The translations under genes and the position numbers were made by a program. From Bradyrhizobium diazoefficiens (GTDB taxonomy: Bacteria; Pseudomonadota; Alphaproteobacteria; Rhizobiales; Xanthobacteraceae), in assembly GCF_016616425.1 (NCBI RefSeq), contig NZ_CP067101.1, positions 4,650,001 to 4,714,000 of the forward strand: a stretch of DNA of 64,000 nt. Direction: 5' to 3'. Below are positions 48,893-57,171 of this stretch, one piece after another. The notes under the pieces were generated by a model, which saw only the letters and a list, made by a program, of their open reading frames with translations, was not told the origin of the DNA and did no database searches. The number at the start of each line of letters is the position of its first letter. Within the stretch, counting starts at the first letter, position 1.

Positions 48893-49701
48893 TAGCTGAA
48901 CATCCTGTTGAGCTCGCCTCCGGGATAGCCGCCGCCGAGCTCGGTGAACGTGCCCTTTTCCGCCATCTCCTTTGCCGCACGCATGAAGCCGCCCCACGCG
49001 GCGCGGGCAAGCGAGCCGCCGACGCTGATCCGGCGCACGCCGAGATCGGCGGCCTCCTGCAACGACAGGCCGGAAGCGCCGATCAGCAGGTTGAACGGTT
49101 TGGGATGCACCGCCTTCACCACAGCCGCGATGTCCTCGCGGGTCTTCAGGCCCGGCGCGTAAAGGCAATCGGCCCCGGCGTCCGCGTAAGCAGTGAGCCG
49201 ATCGATGACCAGCTTGAGATCGGTCACGCCCCACAAATAGGCTTCGCAGCGGCCGACCAGCAGCGCCCCGCTGTCGCCAATCGCCTTGCGTGAGGCCTTG
49301 ATGCGCTCGACCGCGAGCGTGCGCTCGTAGATCGGCTTGTCCTTGTCGCCGGTGGAGTCTTCGATCGACAGGCCGGCAACGCCGGTGCGCACGCAGCGCT
49401 CGACATTGTCCGCGACCTTGTCCGGCTCGGCCGCAAAGCCGCCCTCGAAATCAGCATTGACGGGAATGTCGACAGCCGAGCTCAATGCTGCCAGATGCTG
49501 ACAGACGTCCTCGATTGCGATGTGGTTGTCGGCCTTGCCGATGGTCCAGGCAAAGCCCGCGCTCGACGAGGCGATCGCCTTGAAACCGAGATGCTGCAAC
49601 GCCTTGGCGCTGCCGACGTCGACCGGATTGGGCAGGATGAAGCACCCGCTCTCGTGCATCTTCCTGAATGCCGCGCGCTTGTCCGCCGTCGTGACGTGCA
49701 T
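48892..49701 (-). CDS. Isocitrate lyase/PEP mutase family enzyme
   Basis: A 269-residue (alpha/beta) barrel of the PEP mutase/isocitrate lyase family. It shows the first strand LPNPVDVGSAKALQHLGFKAIASSSAGFA, metal-site Asp and Glu in VNADFEGGFA and LSIEDSTGD, and LVGRCEAYLWG. The Lys-Lys-Cys-Gly-x loop of true isocitrate lyase is absent (GDKDKPIYE is seen), so it is more likely an oxaloacetate decarboxylase-like or 2,3-dimethylmalate lyase-like enzyme, which lacks that loop. Specific substrate not assigned. It lies alone. Confidence 0.85.
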   Translation of the reverse strand: MHVTTADKRAAFRKMHESGCFILPNPVDVGSAKALQHLGFKAIASSSAGFAWTIGKADNHIAIEDVCQHLAALSSAVDIPVNADFEGGFAAEPDKVADNVERCVRTGVAGLSIEDSTGDKDKPIYERTLAVERIKASRKAIGDSGALLVGRCEAYLWGVTDLKLVIDRLTAYADAGADCLYAPGLKTREDIAAVVKAVHPKPFNLLIGASGLSLQEAADLGVRRISVGGSLARAAWGGFMRAAKEMAEKGTFTELGGGYPGGELNRMFS

Positions 49702-49747
49702 GTTCTTCTCCCTTGTTGGCCGCGCACACATAGGGGCACTGAGCCCG

Positions 49748-49802
49748 CAGCGCCAGAGCGCGCCCGGCAGCGCCAGAGCGCGCCCGGCAGCGCTAGTGCG
49801 CG
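49748..49802. repeat. 20-bp tandem repeat, 2.7 copies
   Basis: CAGCGCCAGAGCGCGCCCGG occurs twice head to tail (49748-49767 and 49768-49787), then a diverged partial copy continues to 49802. It lies just past the stop codon of the following minus-strand gene and touches its last codons. Confidence 0.85.
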
Positions 49803-50149
49803 TCGTGTACGGCCCGGCTGTCCCTCGGAGCCTGCTCGCGATCAGTCATGCTGTAGTCCCTGATAACGCTGGCAATGCGCAGATGATAATCGACAAAGAT
49901 CTGCGCCCTACCCTTGGCCTGGGTGCGGCGGTGCTCCATCGTATTGCGCCAGGCCTCGACCGCCGCCTCGTCCCGCCAGAACGACACCGACAGGATCTTG
50001 CCCTTCTCGGTCAGGCTCTCGAAGCGCTCGACCGAGATGAAGCCGTCGATGGTTTGCAGGAGCGGCTTCAGATCGGCTGCAAGATCGAAATAATCCTGGC
50101 GGTGTTCCGGCTTCGGCCAGACCTCGAAGATCACGGCGATCATGGGCAT
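49793..50149 (-). CDS. Antibiotic biosynthesis monooxygenase (ABM) family protein
   Basis: A 118-residue ferredoxin-like dimeric barrel protein. It shows AVIFEVWPKPEHRQDYFDLAADLKPLL, the strand-loop GFISVERFESLTEKGKIL and SFWRDEAAVEAWRN, typical of the ABM/HapK group with a conserved Trp-Arg-Asp. About 20 C-terminal residues (DREQAPRDSRAVHDAH) extend beyond the fold and end at a 20-bp tandem repeat, so the C-terminus may be altered. Together with the NIPSNAP gene upstream it may act on a small organic molecule. Confidence 0.85.
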   Translation of the reverse strand: MPMIAVIFEVWPKPEHRQDYFDLAADLKPLLQTIDGFISVERFESLTEKGKILSVSFWRDEAAVEAWRNTMEHRRTQAKGRAQIFVDYHLRIASVIRDYSMTDREQAPRDSRAVHDAH

Positions 50150-50170
50150 TATCTCCTGCTGCTGTTTGGC

Positions 50171-50479
50171 CTACAATACCACCTTGCGCAGGAAGGTGCG
50201 CTCTTCGGCGAGGATGAATTTGTGTTCCTCGGCGAAATGGAAATTCGCCATGCCCTCGGCATCCTGCCGCAGCCGGGCGCGATAGGCTTCATAGGCGGCG
50301 AGACTCTCGAAGGCGATCAGCGCGAACGCAATGTTGTTGGTGCCTTCATGCGGCATGAAATAGCCGATCAGGTCGCCGCCGCATTTTGGGATGATGCTGA
50401 GCCAGCGCTTCGAGTACGCCTCGAACTGCGCGCGCTTGAACGGATCGAGCTGGTAGCGGATGAAGACGGTGACGGACAT
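50171..50479 (-). CDS. NIPSNAP-family protein
   Basis: A 102-residue dimeric barrel protein with the NIPSNAP pattern: [24 protein letters not shown], then [39 protein letters not shown]. It is close to the ABM gene (21 bases apart) and both have the same small-barrel fold, so they probably form one operon. Function unknown. Confidence 0.85.
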   Translation of the reverse strand: MSVTVFIRYQLDPFKRAQFEAYSKRWLSIIPKCGGDLIGYFMPHEGTNNIAFALIAFESLAAYEAYRARLRQDAEGMANFHFAEEHKFILAEERTFLRKVVL

Positions 50480-50530
50480 GATGGGCTCCTGCGTTTTTCA
50501 CGTCGTCATTGCGAACGTGGCGATCACCAA

Positions 50531-50645
50531 ACGTGGACCTCACCCTGAGGAGCCGCGCGTGCGCGGCGTCTCGAAGGGCGAGGCCACCGGCCGGCCTTCA
50601 TCCTTCGAGACGCGCGCAAGAGCGCGCTCCTCAGGATGAGGGTCG
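50531..50645. repeat. Palindromic repeat (CCTGAGGAGC / GCTCCTCAGGATGA), copy 2
   Basis: Outer arms CACCCTGAGGAGC and GCTCCTCAGGATGAGG, inner arms GTCTCGAAGG and CCTTCGAGACGCGC, plus GCGCGTGCGCGGC dyads. Same design as 41336-41482 with different arm bases. It fills the gap before the helix-turn-helix gene. Confidence 0.75.
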
Positions 50646-50741
50646 TGTAGTGAGCGGGACTTCGCCGTTCGCTCGCAATGCGTGTTCGTGCCAACACACT
50701 ACGTCCTTGCCTCACAACAATGCTTCGGCTACCATCGAAGC

Positions 50742-51440
50742 ATGAAATCAGGACCCGATATCGCCATGGTCGCGTCGCTGGTCGGCGACCCCGCCCGCGC
50801 CAACATGCTCACCGCGCTGATGAACGGCCGCGCGCTGACTGCGAGCGAGCTGGCGCAGGAGGCCGGCATCACGCCGCAGACGGCGAGCTCGCATCTGGCC
50901 AAGCTCGAGGCCGGCGGGCTGGTCGAGCCGGAGAAGCAGGGCCGCCACCGCTATTATCGCCTCACCGACGACGACGTCGCCGGCGTGCTCGAAGGCCTCG
51001 CCGGGCTTGCCGCGCGGACCGGCCACATGCGGGTGCGCACCGGGCCGAAGGATCCGGCATTGCGGCGCGCGCGGATCTGCTACGACCATCTCGCCGGCGA
51101 TCTCGGCGTGCAGATGCTCGACTCCCTGCGCGAGCGGAATCTGGTCAGGCAGAAGAAGCAGGACATCGAGCTGACGGCCGAGGGCGAGCGCTTCCTCGTT
51201 AAACATCTGCAGATCTCGCCCGACATGCTCACCCACCCGCGCCGTCCGGTGTGCAAGGCCTGCCTCGACTGGAGCGAACGGCGACATCACCTCGCCGGCA
51301 CGCTGGGCGCTGCCATGATGCAGCGCTTCGCCGAGCTGAAATGGGCGGCGCGTGACGCCACGCCCGGCAGCCGCGTCGTGAATTTCACGCGCACCGGCGA
51401 GAAGCAGTTTGCCGCACTGTTCGGCAACGGAAAGGATTAA
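50742..51440 (+). CDS. ArsR-like winged helix regulator with extra C-terminal domain
   Basis: A 232-residue protein. Residues 5-85 form a winged helix-turn-helix of the ArsR type (VGDPARANMLTALMNGRALTASELAQEAGITPQTASSHLAKLEAGGL). The rest has a helical region ending with a Cys pair and a charged segment, PVCKACLDWSERRHHLAGTLGAAMMQRFAEL. The CxxC-type pair plus His residues (CKACLDWSERRHH) could bind zinc or another metal. Regulators of this length with such a tail are known for transporter or toxicity genes, but no target is beside it. Confidence 0.86.
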   Translation: MKSGPDIAMVASLVGDPARANMLTALMNGRALTASELAQEAGITPQTASSHLAKLEAGGLVEPEKQGRHRYYRLTDDDVAGVLEGLAGLAARTGHMRVRTGPKDPALRRARICYDHLAGDLGVQMLDSLRERNLVRQKKQDIELTAEGERFLVKHLQISPDMLTHPRRPVCKACLDWSERRHHLAGTLGAAMMQRFAELKWAARDATPGSRVVNFTRTGEKQFAALFGNGKD

Positions 51441-51678
51441 GCTCCGCGCGCGCAACTAGCGGGAGCCGGTGCAGACTTTTCCGGCCGTCTGCGCCAGTTG
51501 CTGTCGTCCCAGACCGCATGTGGCGAATGTTCATGCCGCATTCAGGTCATGATTGGCAGGTTTGGATCGCGCCGTGCCGATGTGTTGCAAGCTTTGACAT
51601 GTCGAATCGCGTTTCTTGATTCATTGTGCGCCGCGAGCGCCCCCCAACTCTTGCCCCCAGGACGAGAAGGAAGATCAA

Positions 51679-51927
51679 ATGAAATACCTGTTCGCCGCCG
51701 CCATGCTCGCCAGCGCAGTCGTCGGTTTCAGCGAGGCGGCCAGCGCGGCCGAGGGCTGCGGCCCCGGCTTCTATCGCGGTCGCTATGGTCACTGCCGTCC
51801 GATGCGCGGCGCGGTCGTTGTCCGCCCCGGCCCCGTGGTGGTCGCCCCGCCGGTCGTCGTCGTGCCGCGCGCGCATGTGTGCCGCTATGGCTTCCGCTGG
51901 TACGCCGGCCGCTGCCGCCCGTTCTGA
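51679..51927 (+). CDS. Small exported GCG_CRPN-type protein
   Basis: An 82-residue protein with a signal peptide (KYLFAAAMLASAVVGFSEAASA) and a mature part that has the GCG...C-x-P pattern, GCGPGFYRGRYGHCRP, followed by a Val/Pro-rich linker and a second Cys pair, HVCRYGFRWYAGRCRPF. Four Cys probably make two disulfides. Very common in Bradyrhizobium, of unknown role. Strong GAAGGAAG before the ATG and a terminator after. Confidence 0.82.
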   Translation: MKYLFAAAMLASAVVGFSEAASAAEGCGPGFYRGRYGHCRPMRGAVVVRPGPVVVAPPVVVVPRAHVCRYGFRWYAGRCRPF

Positions 51928-51945
51928 TCTCCCACATCGCAAAGA

Positions 51946-51984
51946 TGGCCGCGCGGCTGAAGCCGGCGCGGCCATTTTCGTTTT
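51946..51984 (+). terminator. Rho-independent terminator after the 51679 gene
   Basis: TGGCCGCGC at 51946-51954 and GCGCGGCCA at 51966-51974 with an inner GGCT/AGCC, followed by TTTTCGTTTT. It is 18 bases after the stop codon. Confidence 0.85.
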
Positions 51985-52046
51985 GGACTTGAATCAAGGC
52001 TGAATCGCGTGTTCAGATTTATTGTGCAGCCGAGAGTGTCTGCTGC

Positions 52047-52361
52047 CTAATTCGAAAACTCCTGCGCCAGCACCAGCGTCTCGCGCGTGCGCTTCACGTC
52101 GGGCCAGTCATGGTTGAAATCAGCGACGAGCTTTTGCAGCGCGTCACCCTTCAGCATCGCCGCGAGCTTGGCCTCATCATCGAACTGATACATCGCCTGG
52201 TGCACCGAGGGATCGTCAAGGCTCCAGAATCGCCAGGCTTTGCGCGTACCGAACGCCTTCACGGCGTCGGGCAGATGTTCCGTCTCGTACCATCTGTCGA
52301 AGGCGGCTCGCTTTTCGGCGGCGGCGACGATGGCGCGGACGACGAAGAAGGCTGCTGGCAT
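52047..52361 (-). CDS. Small dimeric alpha-beta barrel protein
   Basis: A 104-residue protein with the DUF4286/EthD-like opening FFVVRAIVAAAEKRAAFDRWYETEHLPDAVKAFG, a strand KAWRFWSLDD and helix DDEAKLAAMLKGDALQKL. Such small barrels act as stand-alone enzymes or stress proteins. Three dimeric-barrel proteins (with the ABM and NIPSNAP ones) lie within 3 kb here. GGAGG lies a few bases before ATG 52361. Confidence 0.75.
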   Translation of the reverse strand: MPAAFFVVRAIVAAAEKRAAFDRWYETEHLPDAVKAFGTRKAWRFWSLDDPSVHQAMYQFDDEAKLAAMLKGDALQKLVADFNHDWPDVKRTRETLVLAQEFSN

Positions 52362-52489
52362 CGGGTTTCCTCCTGTTGTTTGGAGCGAGCCTAATCGGTT
52401 AAGTCGCCCGCGACAAAAAACTGGCTCCGATGTCGGGACGCGCGTCCGTCGTTCGTCCTCTGCTCTGAATCGGAACAAGGAGATGGAGA

Positions 52490-53143
52490 ATGACCGACCT
52501 CACCCTGACCACCTTCGATTGGGTTCCCGAAGCGCCGCGAGGCTTCGTGCGCGACCTGCGCGTGCGCTGGGCCCTCGAAGAGGCGGCGCTGCCCTATCGC
52601 GTCGCCAGCGTCCCGTTCGACGATCGCGGGCCTGCGCACCTCGCGCACCAGCCGTTCGGCCAGGTGCCGTGGCTGACCGACGGCGACATCTCGATCTTCG
52701 AGACCGGCGCGATCCTGCTGCATCTCGGCGGGCTGAGCGAGAAGCTGATGCCAAGAGATCCTCGCGCTCGCAGCGAGGCGACGGAATGGGTGTTCGCGGC
52801 GCTCAATTCGGTGGAGATGGCCAGCCTGCCCTGGGGAATGTCGAAGTTCATGGGACATCCGACCGACACGGCGGCGTGGAAATTCGTGGACGACTTCCTC
52901 AAGCTTCGGCTCAAGCATCTCGAGCCGGTATTCGCGGAGCGCGAATGGCTGGCGGGCTCTTTCTCCGTCGCCGACATCCTGATGTCGGACGTGCTGCGCG
53001 TCGTCGATCAATTCGGCGGGCTGACGGACAGTCCCGCCTGCCGTGCCTACGTCGCGCGCGCCACCGGCCGCCCGGCGTTCGCCAAGGCGCACGCCGACCA
53101 GATGGCGCATTTCGCCGCGGCGGATAAAGCACACGGAACGTGA
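52490..53143 (+). CDS. Glutathione S-transferase family protein
   Basis: A 217-residue GST with a thioredoxin-like N-terminal domain (RDLRVRWALEEAALPYRVASVPF, then FGQVPWLTDGDISIFETGAILLHL, where the cis-Pro and the Glu-Thr/Ser pair bind glutathione) and an all-helical C-terminal domain (MASLPWGM, REWLAGSFSVADILMSDVLRV). Active-site residue near the start is Arg or Ser rather than a clear Tyr or Cys. It may detoxify electrophiles. GGAGATGGAG before the ATG. Confidence 0.88.
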   Translation: MTDLTLTTFDWVPEAPRGFVRDLRVRWALEEAALPYRVASVPFDDRGPAHLAHQPFGQVPWLTDGDISIFETGAILLHLGGLSEKLMPRDPRARSEATEWVFAALNSVEMASLPWGMSKFMGHPTDTAAWKFVDDFLKLRLKHLEPVFAEREWLAGSFSVADILMSDVLRVVDQFGGLTDSPACRAYVARATGRPAFAKAHADQMAHFAAADKAHGT

Positions 53144-53218
53144 TGCGCCTCACACCATCAATCCCGTGCCCGACATACAGTCGCCACCACCGGAACGAAG
53201 CAGTTCGAAAGGTGATCC

Positions 53219-53371
53219 ATGGTCCGCATCGAATATCTCAAGCAACAGATCGCCCGTGCCGAGCGGCTGGCCAAAGCCATCCTCGACCGGCAGACCGCCG
53301 AGCGGCTTCAAGCCTTTGCTGCGGAATGCCGTACGGAGTTGTCGGAGCTGACGCTCAAGACCGCCGCATGA
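53219..53371 (+). CDS. Short basic helical protein (50 aa)
   Basis: The frame reads VRIEYLKQQIARAERLAKAIL, then RQTAERLQAFAAECRTELSELTLKT, a single amphipathic helix with heptad-like spacing of Leu, Ile and Ala and one Cys. GAAAGGTG before the ATG makes a good ribosome site, and it lies in the 250-base gap after the GST gene where a longer overlapping frame is unlikely. Similar short proteins appear repeatedly in Bradyrhizobium genomes. Possibly a small coiled-coil protein. Confidence 0.6.
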   Translation: MVRIEYLKQQIARAERLAKAILDRQTAERLQAFAAECRTELSELTLKTAA

Positions 53372-53392
53372 GGCGTGCCGCCGCTGGTTACG

Positions 53393-53740
53393 TCACACCA
53401 GCTTCAACGGCGCATCGGCGACGACACGGAGGTCAATGCTGCCGATCAACGCCGCGCGTCGCGCCTCCGCAGCACTGATAGCGTCCTCCGTCTGCCGCAG
53501 CGTGGAGACGTTCGAGCCGAGCGACACAATCCCGCCCAGCACCAGGGCGATCGATCCGAGCGCCGCGGTCTGACCAAGTCCGAACACACCGAGGATCGTC
53601 ACCAATAGCAGCGCGGCCCCGCCGCCGATGGCGATCTTGGATGCCAGGATGTACTTGCGGCACCGCTCGGCGATCTCGGCGAAGGCCTCGATCCGTGCTT
53701 CGATGTCGGAGATTTCGTCAGTCGGATCGTCTTCGGCCAT
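53393..53740 (-). CDS. Small membrane protein with two helices
   Basis: A 115-residue protein: acidic N-terminus and coiled segment (DEISDIEARIEAFAEIAERCRKY), then two membrane helices, IAIGGGAALLLVTILGVFGL and AALGSIALVLGGIVSLGS, and a helical tail TLRQTEDAISAAEARRAALIG. No known family. Confidence 0.68.
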   Translation of the reverse strand: MAEDDPTDEISDIEARIEAFAEIAERCRKYILASKIAIGGGAALLLVTILGVFGLGQTAALGSIALVLGGIVSLGSNVSTLRQTEDAISAAEARRAALIGSIDLRVVADAPLKLV

Positions 53741-53829
53741 TGGGTACGAGATTGAGCCTGTCGCGGCATGAACTGAACTTACATATAGCGCGGGTCAGGC
53801 GAAGCCGTAACCCACCGATCGCAAACTCG

Positions 53830-54255
53830 CTAGATCGCTGATTGCGGCCCGCCCGTCACTTCCACCTGTTTCGCGAGGAGCCAGCCGGACAATCCGTAGG
53901 AAGACGAGAGTTCGAATCCTCGGATGCCCTTAGCGCCGAGCATTGCGCCAGCCGAACTGAGATCCGCGGCCCATGGCCCCGGCGCTCCTGACATCCGATA
54001 AGAGTCATTGATCTCAGTTTGATGATCGAGCAGAAGCTTTTCGACCGGAACTTCCGTCAACGAAAAGATGATGTTGCCAAACGCGTCGCCTTCAAAATGG
54101 TAGCCTTCCACACCGTCAAACAGGACGACGCGGTCCAACGAGGGGCTGATGCCGGGATGCGGCCTGGTATCAGGCCGCGTGCGCAACGTGATGCGGCGTG
54201 CCTCGCAATGGACTTCATAAGAAATCAGAAAATAGTCATGGAGCGACGGCAACAC
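53830..54255 (-). CDS. Protein of unknown function
   Basis: A 141-residue soluble protein. It has beta-rich N-terminal strands (HDYFLISYEVHCEARRITLRTR), a glycine-containing turn VEGYHFEGDAFGNIIFSLTEVP and a C-terminal segment LGAKGIRGFELSSSYGLSGWLLAK. It looks like a small beta-sandwich or immunity-like protein, but no family is recognised. A palindromic repeat lies after the start side (54305-54330). Confidence 0.62.
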   Translation of the reverse strand: MLPSLHDYFLISYEVHCEARRITLRTRPDTRPHPGISPSLDRVVLFDGVEGYHFEGDAFGNIIFSLTEVPVEKLLLDHQTEINDSYRMSGAPGPWAADLSSAGAMLGAKGIRGFELSSSYGLSGWLLAKQVEVTGGPQSAI

Positions 54256-54304
54256 GATCTACACCTGATGTCTGGTTCGCAGGCACGTTCCTCTCGACCG
54301 GCAG

Positions 54305-54330
54305 CCCGCATGAGCGCAGCGACATGCGGG
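54305..54330. repeat. Palindromic repeat (CCCGCAT / ATGCGGG)
   Basis: CCCGCAT at 54305-54311 and ATGCGGG at 54324-54330 with a GAGCGCAGCGAC loop, followed by AACCCGCTTTCGCTC. Repeats of this form occur in gaps of Bradyrhizobium genomes. Confidence 0.7.
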
Positions 54331-54371
54331 ACTAAAACGAAACCCGCTTTCGCTCATCCGGGCCAGCCTAT

Positions 54372-55904
54372 TCACAACGGCAAATTGTCGTGCTTCTTTG
54401 CCGGCGCTTCCACCTTCTTGTCCTTCAGCATCGCCAGCGCCCTCGCGATGCGCTTCCGCGTCGAGTGCGGCATGATGACGTCGTCGATATAGCCGCGCTC
54501 CGCCGCGATGAACGGCGACAGGAAGCGGTCTTCGTATTCCTTCGTGCGCGCCGCGATCTTGTCGGGGTCGCCGATGTCGCTGCGGAAGATGATCTCGACC
54601 GCGCCTTTGGCGCCCATCACCGCGATCTGGGCGGTCGGCCAGGCGTAGTTCATGTCGGCGCCGATCTCCTTGGAGGCCATGACGTCGAAGGCGCCGCCAT
54701 AGGCCTTGCGGGTGATGATGGTGACCAGCGGCACGGTGCACTGCGAATAGGCGAACAGGAGTTTCGCGCCGTGCTTGATCAGACCGCCATACTCCTGGGC
54801 GGTGCCGGGCAGGAAGCCCGGCACGTCGACGAAGGTGACGATCGGGATGTTGAAGGCGTCGCAGAAACGGACGAAGCGTGCGGCCTTGCGCGAGGCGTCG
54901 GAGTCGAGCACGCCGGCGAGCACCATCGGCTGGTTGGCGACGAACCCGACCGTGCGGCCCGCGATGCGGCCGAAGCCGGTGACGATGTTCTTGGCGAAGG
55001 CGTCCGCGATCTCGAAGAAGTCGCCCTCGTCCACGACCTTCAGGATCAACTCCTTCATGTCGTAGGGCTTGTTCGGATTGTCGGGGATCAGCGTGTCCAG
55101 GGACATGTCGACGCGGCCGATGTCGTCGAAGCTCGGCCATTCCGGCACGCCGTCGGTGTTGTTGGAGGGCAGGAAGTCGATCAGGCGCCGCATCTGCAAC
55201 AGCGTTTCGACGTCGTTCTCGAAGGCGCCATCTGCGATCGAGGAGCGGGTGGCGTGCACCGAGGCGCCGCCGAGCTCTTCGGCGGTGACGACCTCGTTGG
55301 TGACGGTCTTCACGACGTCGGGGCCGGTGACGAACATGTAGCTGGTGTTCTTCACCATGAAGATGAAGTCGGTCATCGCGGGCGAATAGACATCGCCGCC
55401 GGCGCAGGGGCCCATGATGACGGAGATCTGCGGGATCACGCCGGAGGCGAGCACGTTGCGGCGGAACACATAGGAATAGCCGGCGAGCGCCGCGACACCC
55501 TCCTGGATGCGGGCGCCGCCCGCGTCGTAGAGGCCGATGATGGGCGCCCTCGCCTTCATCGCCATGTCCTGCAGCTTGGTGATTTTCAGCGCGTGCGTTT
55601 CCGACAGCGAACCGCCGAACACGGTAAAATCCTTGGCAAACACGAACGTCTTGCGGCCATTGACGGTGCCCCAGCCGGTGACGACGCCGTCGCCGGGGAT
55701 CTTGGTCTTCTCCATGCCGAACTCGATCGAGCGGTGCTCGACGAACATATCGAACTCCTCGAACGATCCCTTGTCGAGCAGCAGCTCGATGCGCTCGCGC
55801 GCGGTCAGCTTGCCGCGGGCGTGCTGCGCCTCGATGCGCTTCTCCCCGCCGCCGAGCTTTGCGCCGGCGCGACGATCTTCAAGGGCGTCCAGGATGTGTT
55901 TCAT
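54372..55904 (-). CDS. pccB: Acyl-CoA carboxylase beta subunit, propionyl-CoA carboxylase type
   Basis: A 510-residue carboxyltransferase subunit with two crotonase-fold halves. The N-terminal half has [23 protein letters not shown] (substrate CoA site) and [19 protein letters not shown], and the C-terminal half [26 protein letters not shown] and [31 protein letters not shown]. The length and sequence fit PccB, which transfers carboxyl from biotin to propionyl-CoA to give (S)-methylmalonyl-CoA. No alpha (biotin) subunit or methylmalonyl-CoA mutase lies in the window, so these would be elsewhere. Confidence 0.95.
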   Translation of the reverse strand: MKHILDALEDRRAGAKLGGGEKRIEAQHARGKLTARERIELLLDKGSFEEFDMFVEHRSIEFGMEKTKIPGDGVVTGWGTVNGRKTFVFAKDFTVFGGSLSETHALKITKLQDMAMKARAPIIGLYDAGGARIQEGVAALAGYSYVFRRNVLASGVIPQISVIMGPCAGGDVYSPAMTDFIFMVKNTSYMFVTGPDVVKTVTNEVVTAEELGGASVHATRSSIADGAFENDVETLLQMRRLIDFLPSNNTDGVPEWPSFDDIGRVDMSLDTLIPDNPNKPYDMKELILKVVDEGDFFEIADAFAKNIVTGFGRIAGRTVGFVANQPMVLAGVLDSDASRKAARFVRFCDAFNIPIVTFVDVPGFLPGTAQEYGGLIKHGAKLLFAYSQCTVPLVTIITRKAYGGAFDVMASKEIGADMNYAWPTAQIAVMGAKGAVEIIFRSDIGDPDKIAARTKEYEDRFLSPFIAAERGYIDDVIMPHSTRKRIARALAMLKDKKVEAPAKKHDNLPL

Positions 55905-56030
55905 TTGCTCCCGCCAGTTCTTGGATGATGCGGCGTTCTAACACGGCATTTTGCGGGCCGGAAAGCGCCTTTCCGCGCCGCAGGGCTGCCCTGAAGCAGC
56001 GGGAAAACGCAAGGAATTCCAAGTTTTGGC

Positions 56031-56186
56031 ATGAAGAGGCGGACCATGGATGAGGGCGTAACCGAGACGGTACCGCGACCGGCGGCGTCAGGCTGCTCTT
56101 GGCTGGAGGGGCTGACGCTGTTTGCAGGCATGACGTTGCTCTACGCCGGTCGGGGGGCTTCTGGACGCAAACCGGCGGAACCCTAA
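56031..56186 (+). CDS. Possible small protein or fragment (51 aa)
   Basis: An open frame (MKRRTMDEGVTETVPRP, then WLEGLTLFAGMTLLYAG and a short basic end) with one hydrophobic helix. ATG at 56031 or 56046 has no clear ribosome site. It may be a remnant of a larger membrane protein, or not a gene. The rest of 55905-56245 shows nothing else. Confidence 0.3.
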   Translation: MKRRTMDEGVTETVPRPAASGCSWLEGLTLFAGMTLLYAGRGASGRKPAEP

Positions 56187-56245
56187 GAACCGTTGTCCGG
56201 TTCGCGCGTTGGAACGGCCAAATCCGCTACGATGGAGGTCGGCAA

Positions 56246-56737
56246 ATGACTGGATATGGTATCGCGCGGGCCGGCTTACTTATGACGGCGCTGTGCCTTC
56301 CTTGTGGTGCTGACACAGCCCAGGCTGCGGCGTCTCCGTTCGTCGCCATGGCCGGCAGATGGTCGGGTAGCGGTACGCTGAGCACAAGCGATGGCGGGCA
56401 AGAGCGGCTGCGCTGCCGCGCAGCCTATGACGTCGCCCCAGGCGGCACCGAGCTTCGGCTCAATCTGAGATGCGCCAGCGCAAGCTACAATTTCGATCTC
56501 GCGGGCGATGTCGAATATCGCGGCGGCGCCATTTCCGGCTCATGGAGCGAAGCTACGCGCAACGCATCGGGCACGATCTCGGGGCGCGCGATCGGAAACC
56601 ATGTCGACGCCGCCGCGCGCGGCGACAACTTTTCGGCCAATCTGTCGCTGACGACGCGGGGAAACCACCAGAACATCTCGATCCGCCCGCAGGGCACCAA
56701 TGTCACAGACGTTTCGTTGGCGCTCAATCGGCGCTAG
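56246..56737 (+). CDS. Exported beta-rich protein of unknown function
   Basis: A 163-residue protein with a signal peptide (MTALCLPCGADTAQAA) and a mature domain of repeated beta hairpins: FVAMAGRWSGSGTLSTSDGG, RLRCRAAYDVAPGGTELRLNLRC, NFDLAGDVEYRGGAISGSWSEATRNASGTISGRAIG. It looks like a small lipocalin-like or heme/THAP-type barrel, and two Cys (RCRAA, LRCAS) could bond. Alphaproteobacterial relatives are annotated only as hypothetical. GGAGG lies nine bases before the ATG. Confidence 0.7.
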   Translation: MTGYGIARAGLLMTALCLPCGADTAQAAASPFVAMAGRWSGSGTLSTSDGGQERLRCRAAYDVAPGGTELRLNLRCASASYNFDLAGDVEYRGGAISGSWSEATRNASGTISGRAIGNHVDAAARGDNFSANLSLTTRGNHQNISIRPQGTNVTDVSLALNRR

Positions 56738-56907
56738 ATCGCGCCGATCGCCGATCTCGTCGCGCGGCGGTGCGACATGAGCGAGCGCGCAATGTGACGG
56801 CTGCGGCGAGAACGCCGAGGGTGGAACGGCGGGTGAGCAAGCGAAATGTCCGCTATGAAAGTTGCCGTGACCATGCGGCCGCTATCGTGGTGGAACGATG
56901 ACGGGCG

Positions 56908-57171
56908 TCACCGCCCTCGGCCCGACAGCCGCAGCACGAACACCAGCACTTCGGCGACCGCCTTGTAGAGATCCGGCGGGATCTCCTCGCCGAGCTCGAC
57001 CTTGGAGAGTGCGCCGGCCAAAACCTCGTTTTCCTCGATCGGGATGCCGTGGGCCTTGGCGACCTCGACGATCTTCTCGCCGATCGTGCCCTTGCCCTTG
57101 GCGACGACAACCGGCGCGCCAGAGCCCCTCTCGTAATGCAGCGCGATCGCGAGCTTGGATGGATCGCTCAT
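56908..57171 (-). CDS. FlhB C-terminal-domain-like protein
   Basis: An 87-residue protein that matches the cytoplasmic domain of FlhB/HrcU export-gate proteins: LAIALHYERGSGAPVVVAKGKG, IVEVAKAHGIPIEENEVLAGAL and IPPDLYKAVAEVLVFVLRL. The NPTH auto-cleavage sequence is not present in this short form, where the position reads GSGAPV after the first strand. Such stand-alone proteins (YlqH/FhlX-like) are regularly encoded with FliK. It starts inside the end of fliK with a 4-base overlap (ATGA), so it is translated with it. Confidence 0.88.
   Translation of the reverse strand: MSDPSKLAIALHYERGSGAPVVVAKGKGTIGEKIVEVAKAHGIPIEENEVLAGALSKVELGEEIPPDLYKAVAEVLVFVLRLSGRGR

Noticed and set aside
54390..55928. 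A 512-codon open frame on the plus strand across pccB
   Set aside because: Antisense shadow with His/Asp/Gly-rich sequence and no fold; pccB on the other strand is complete and conserved.
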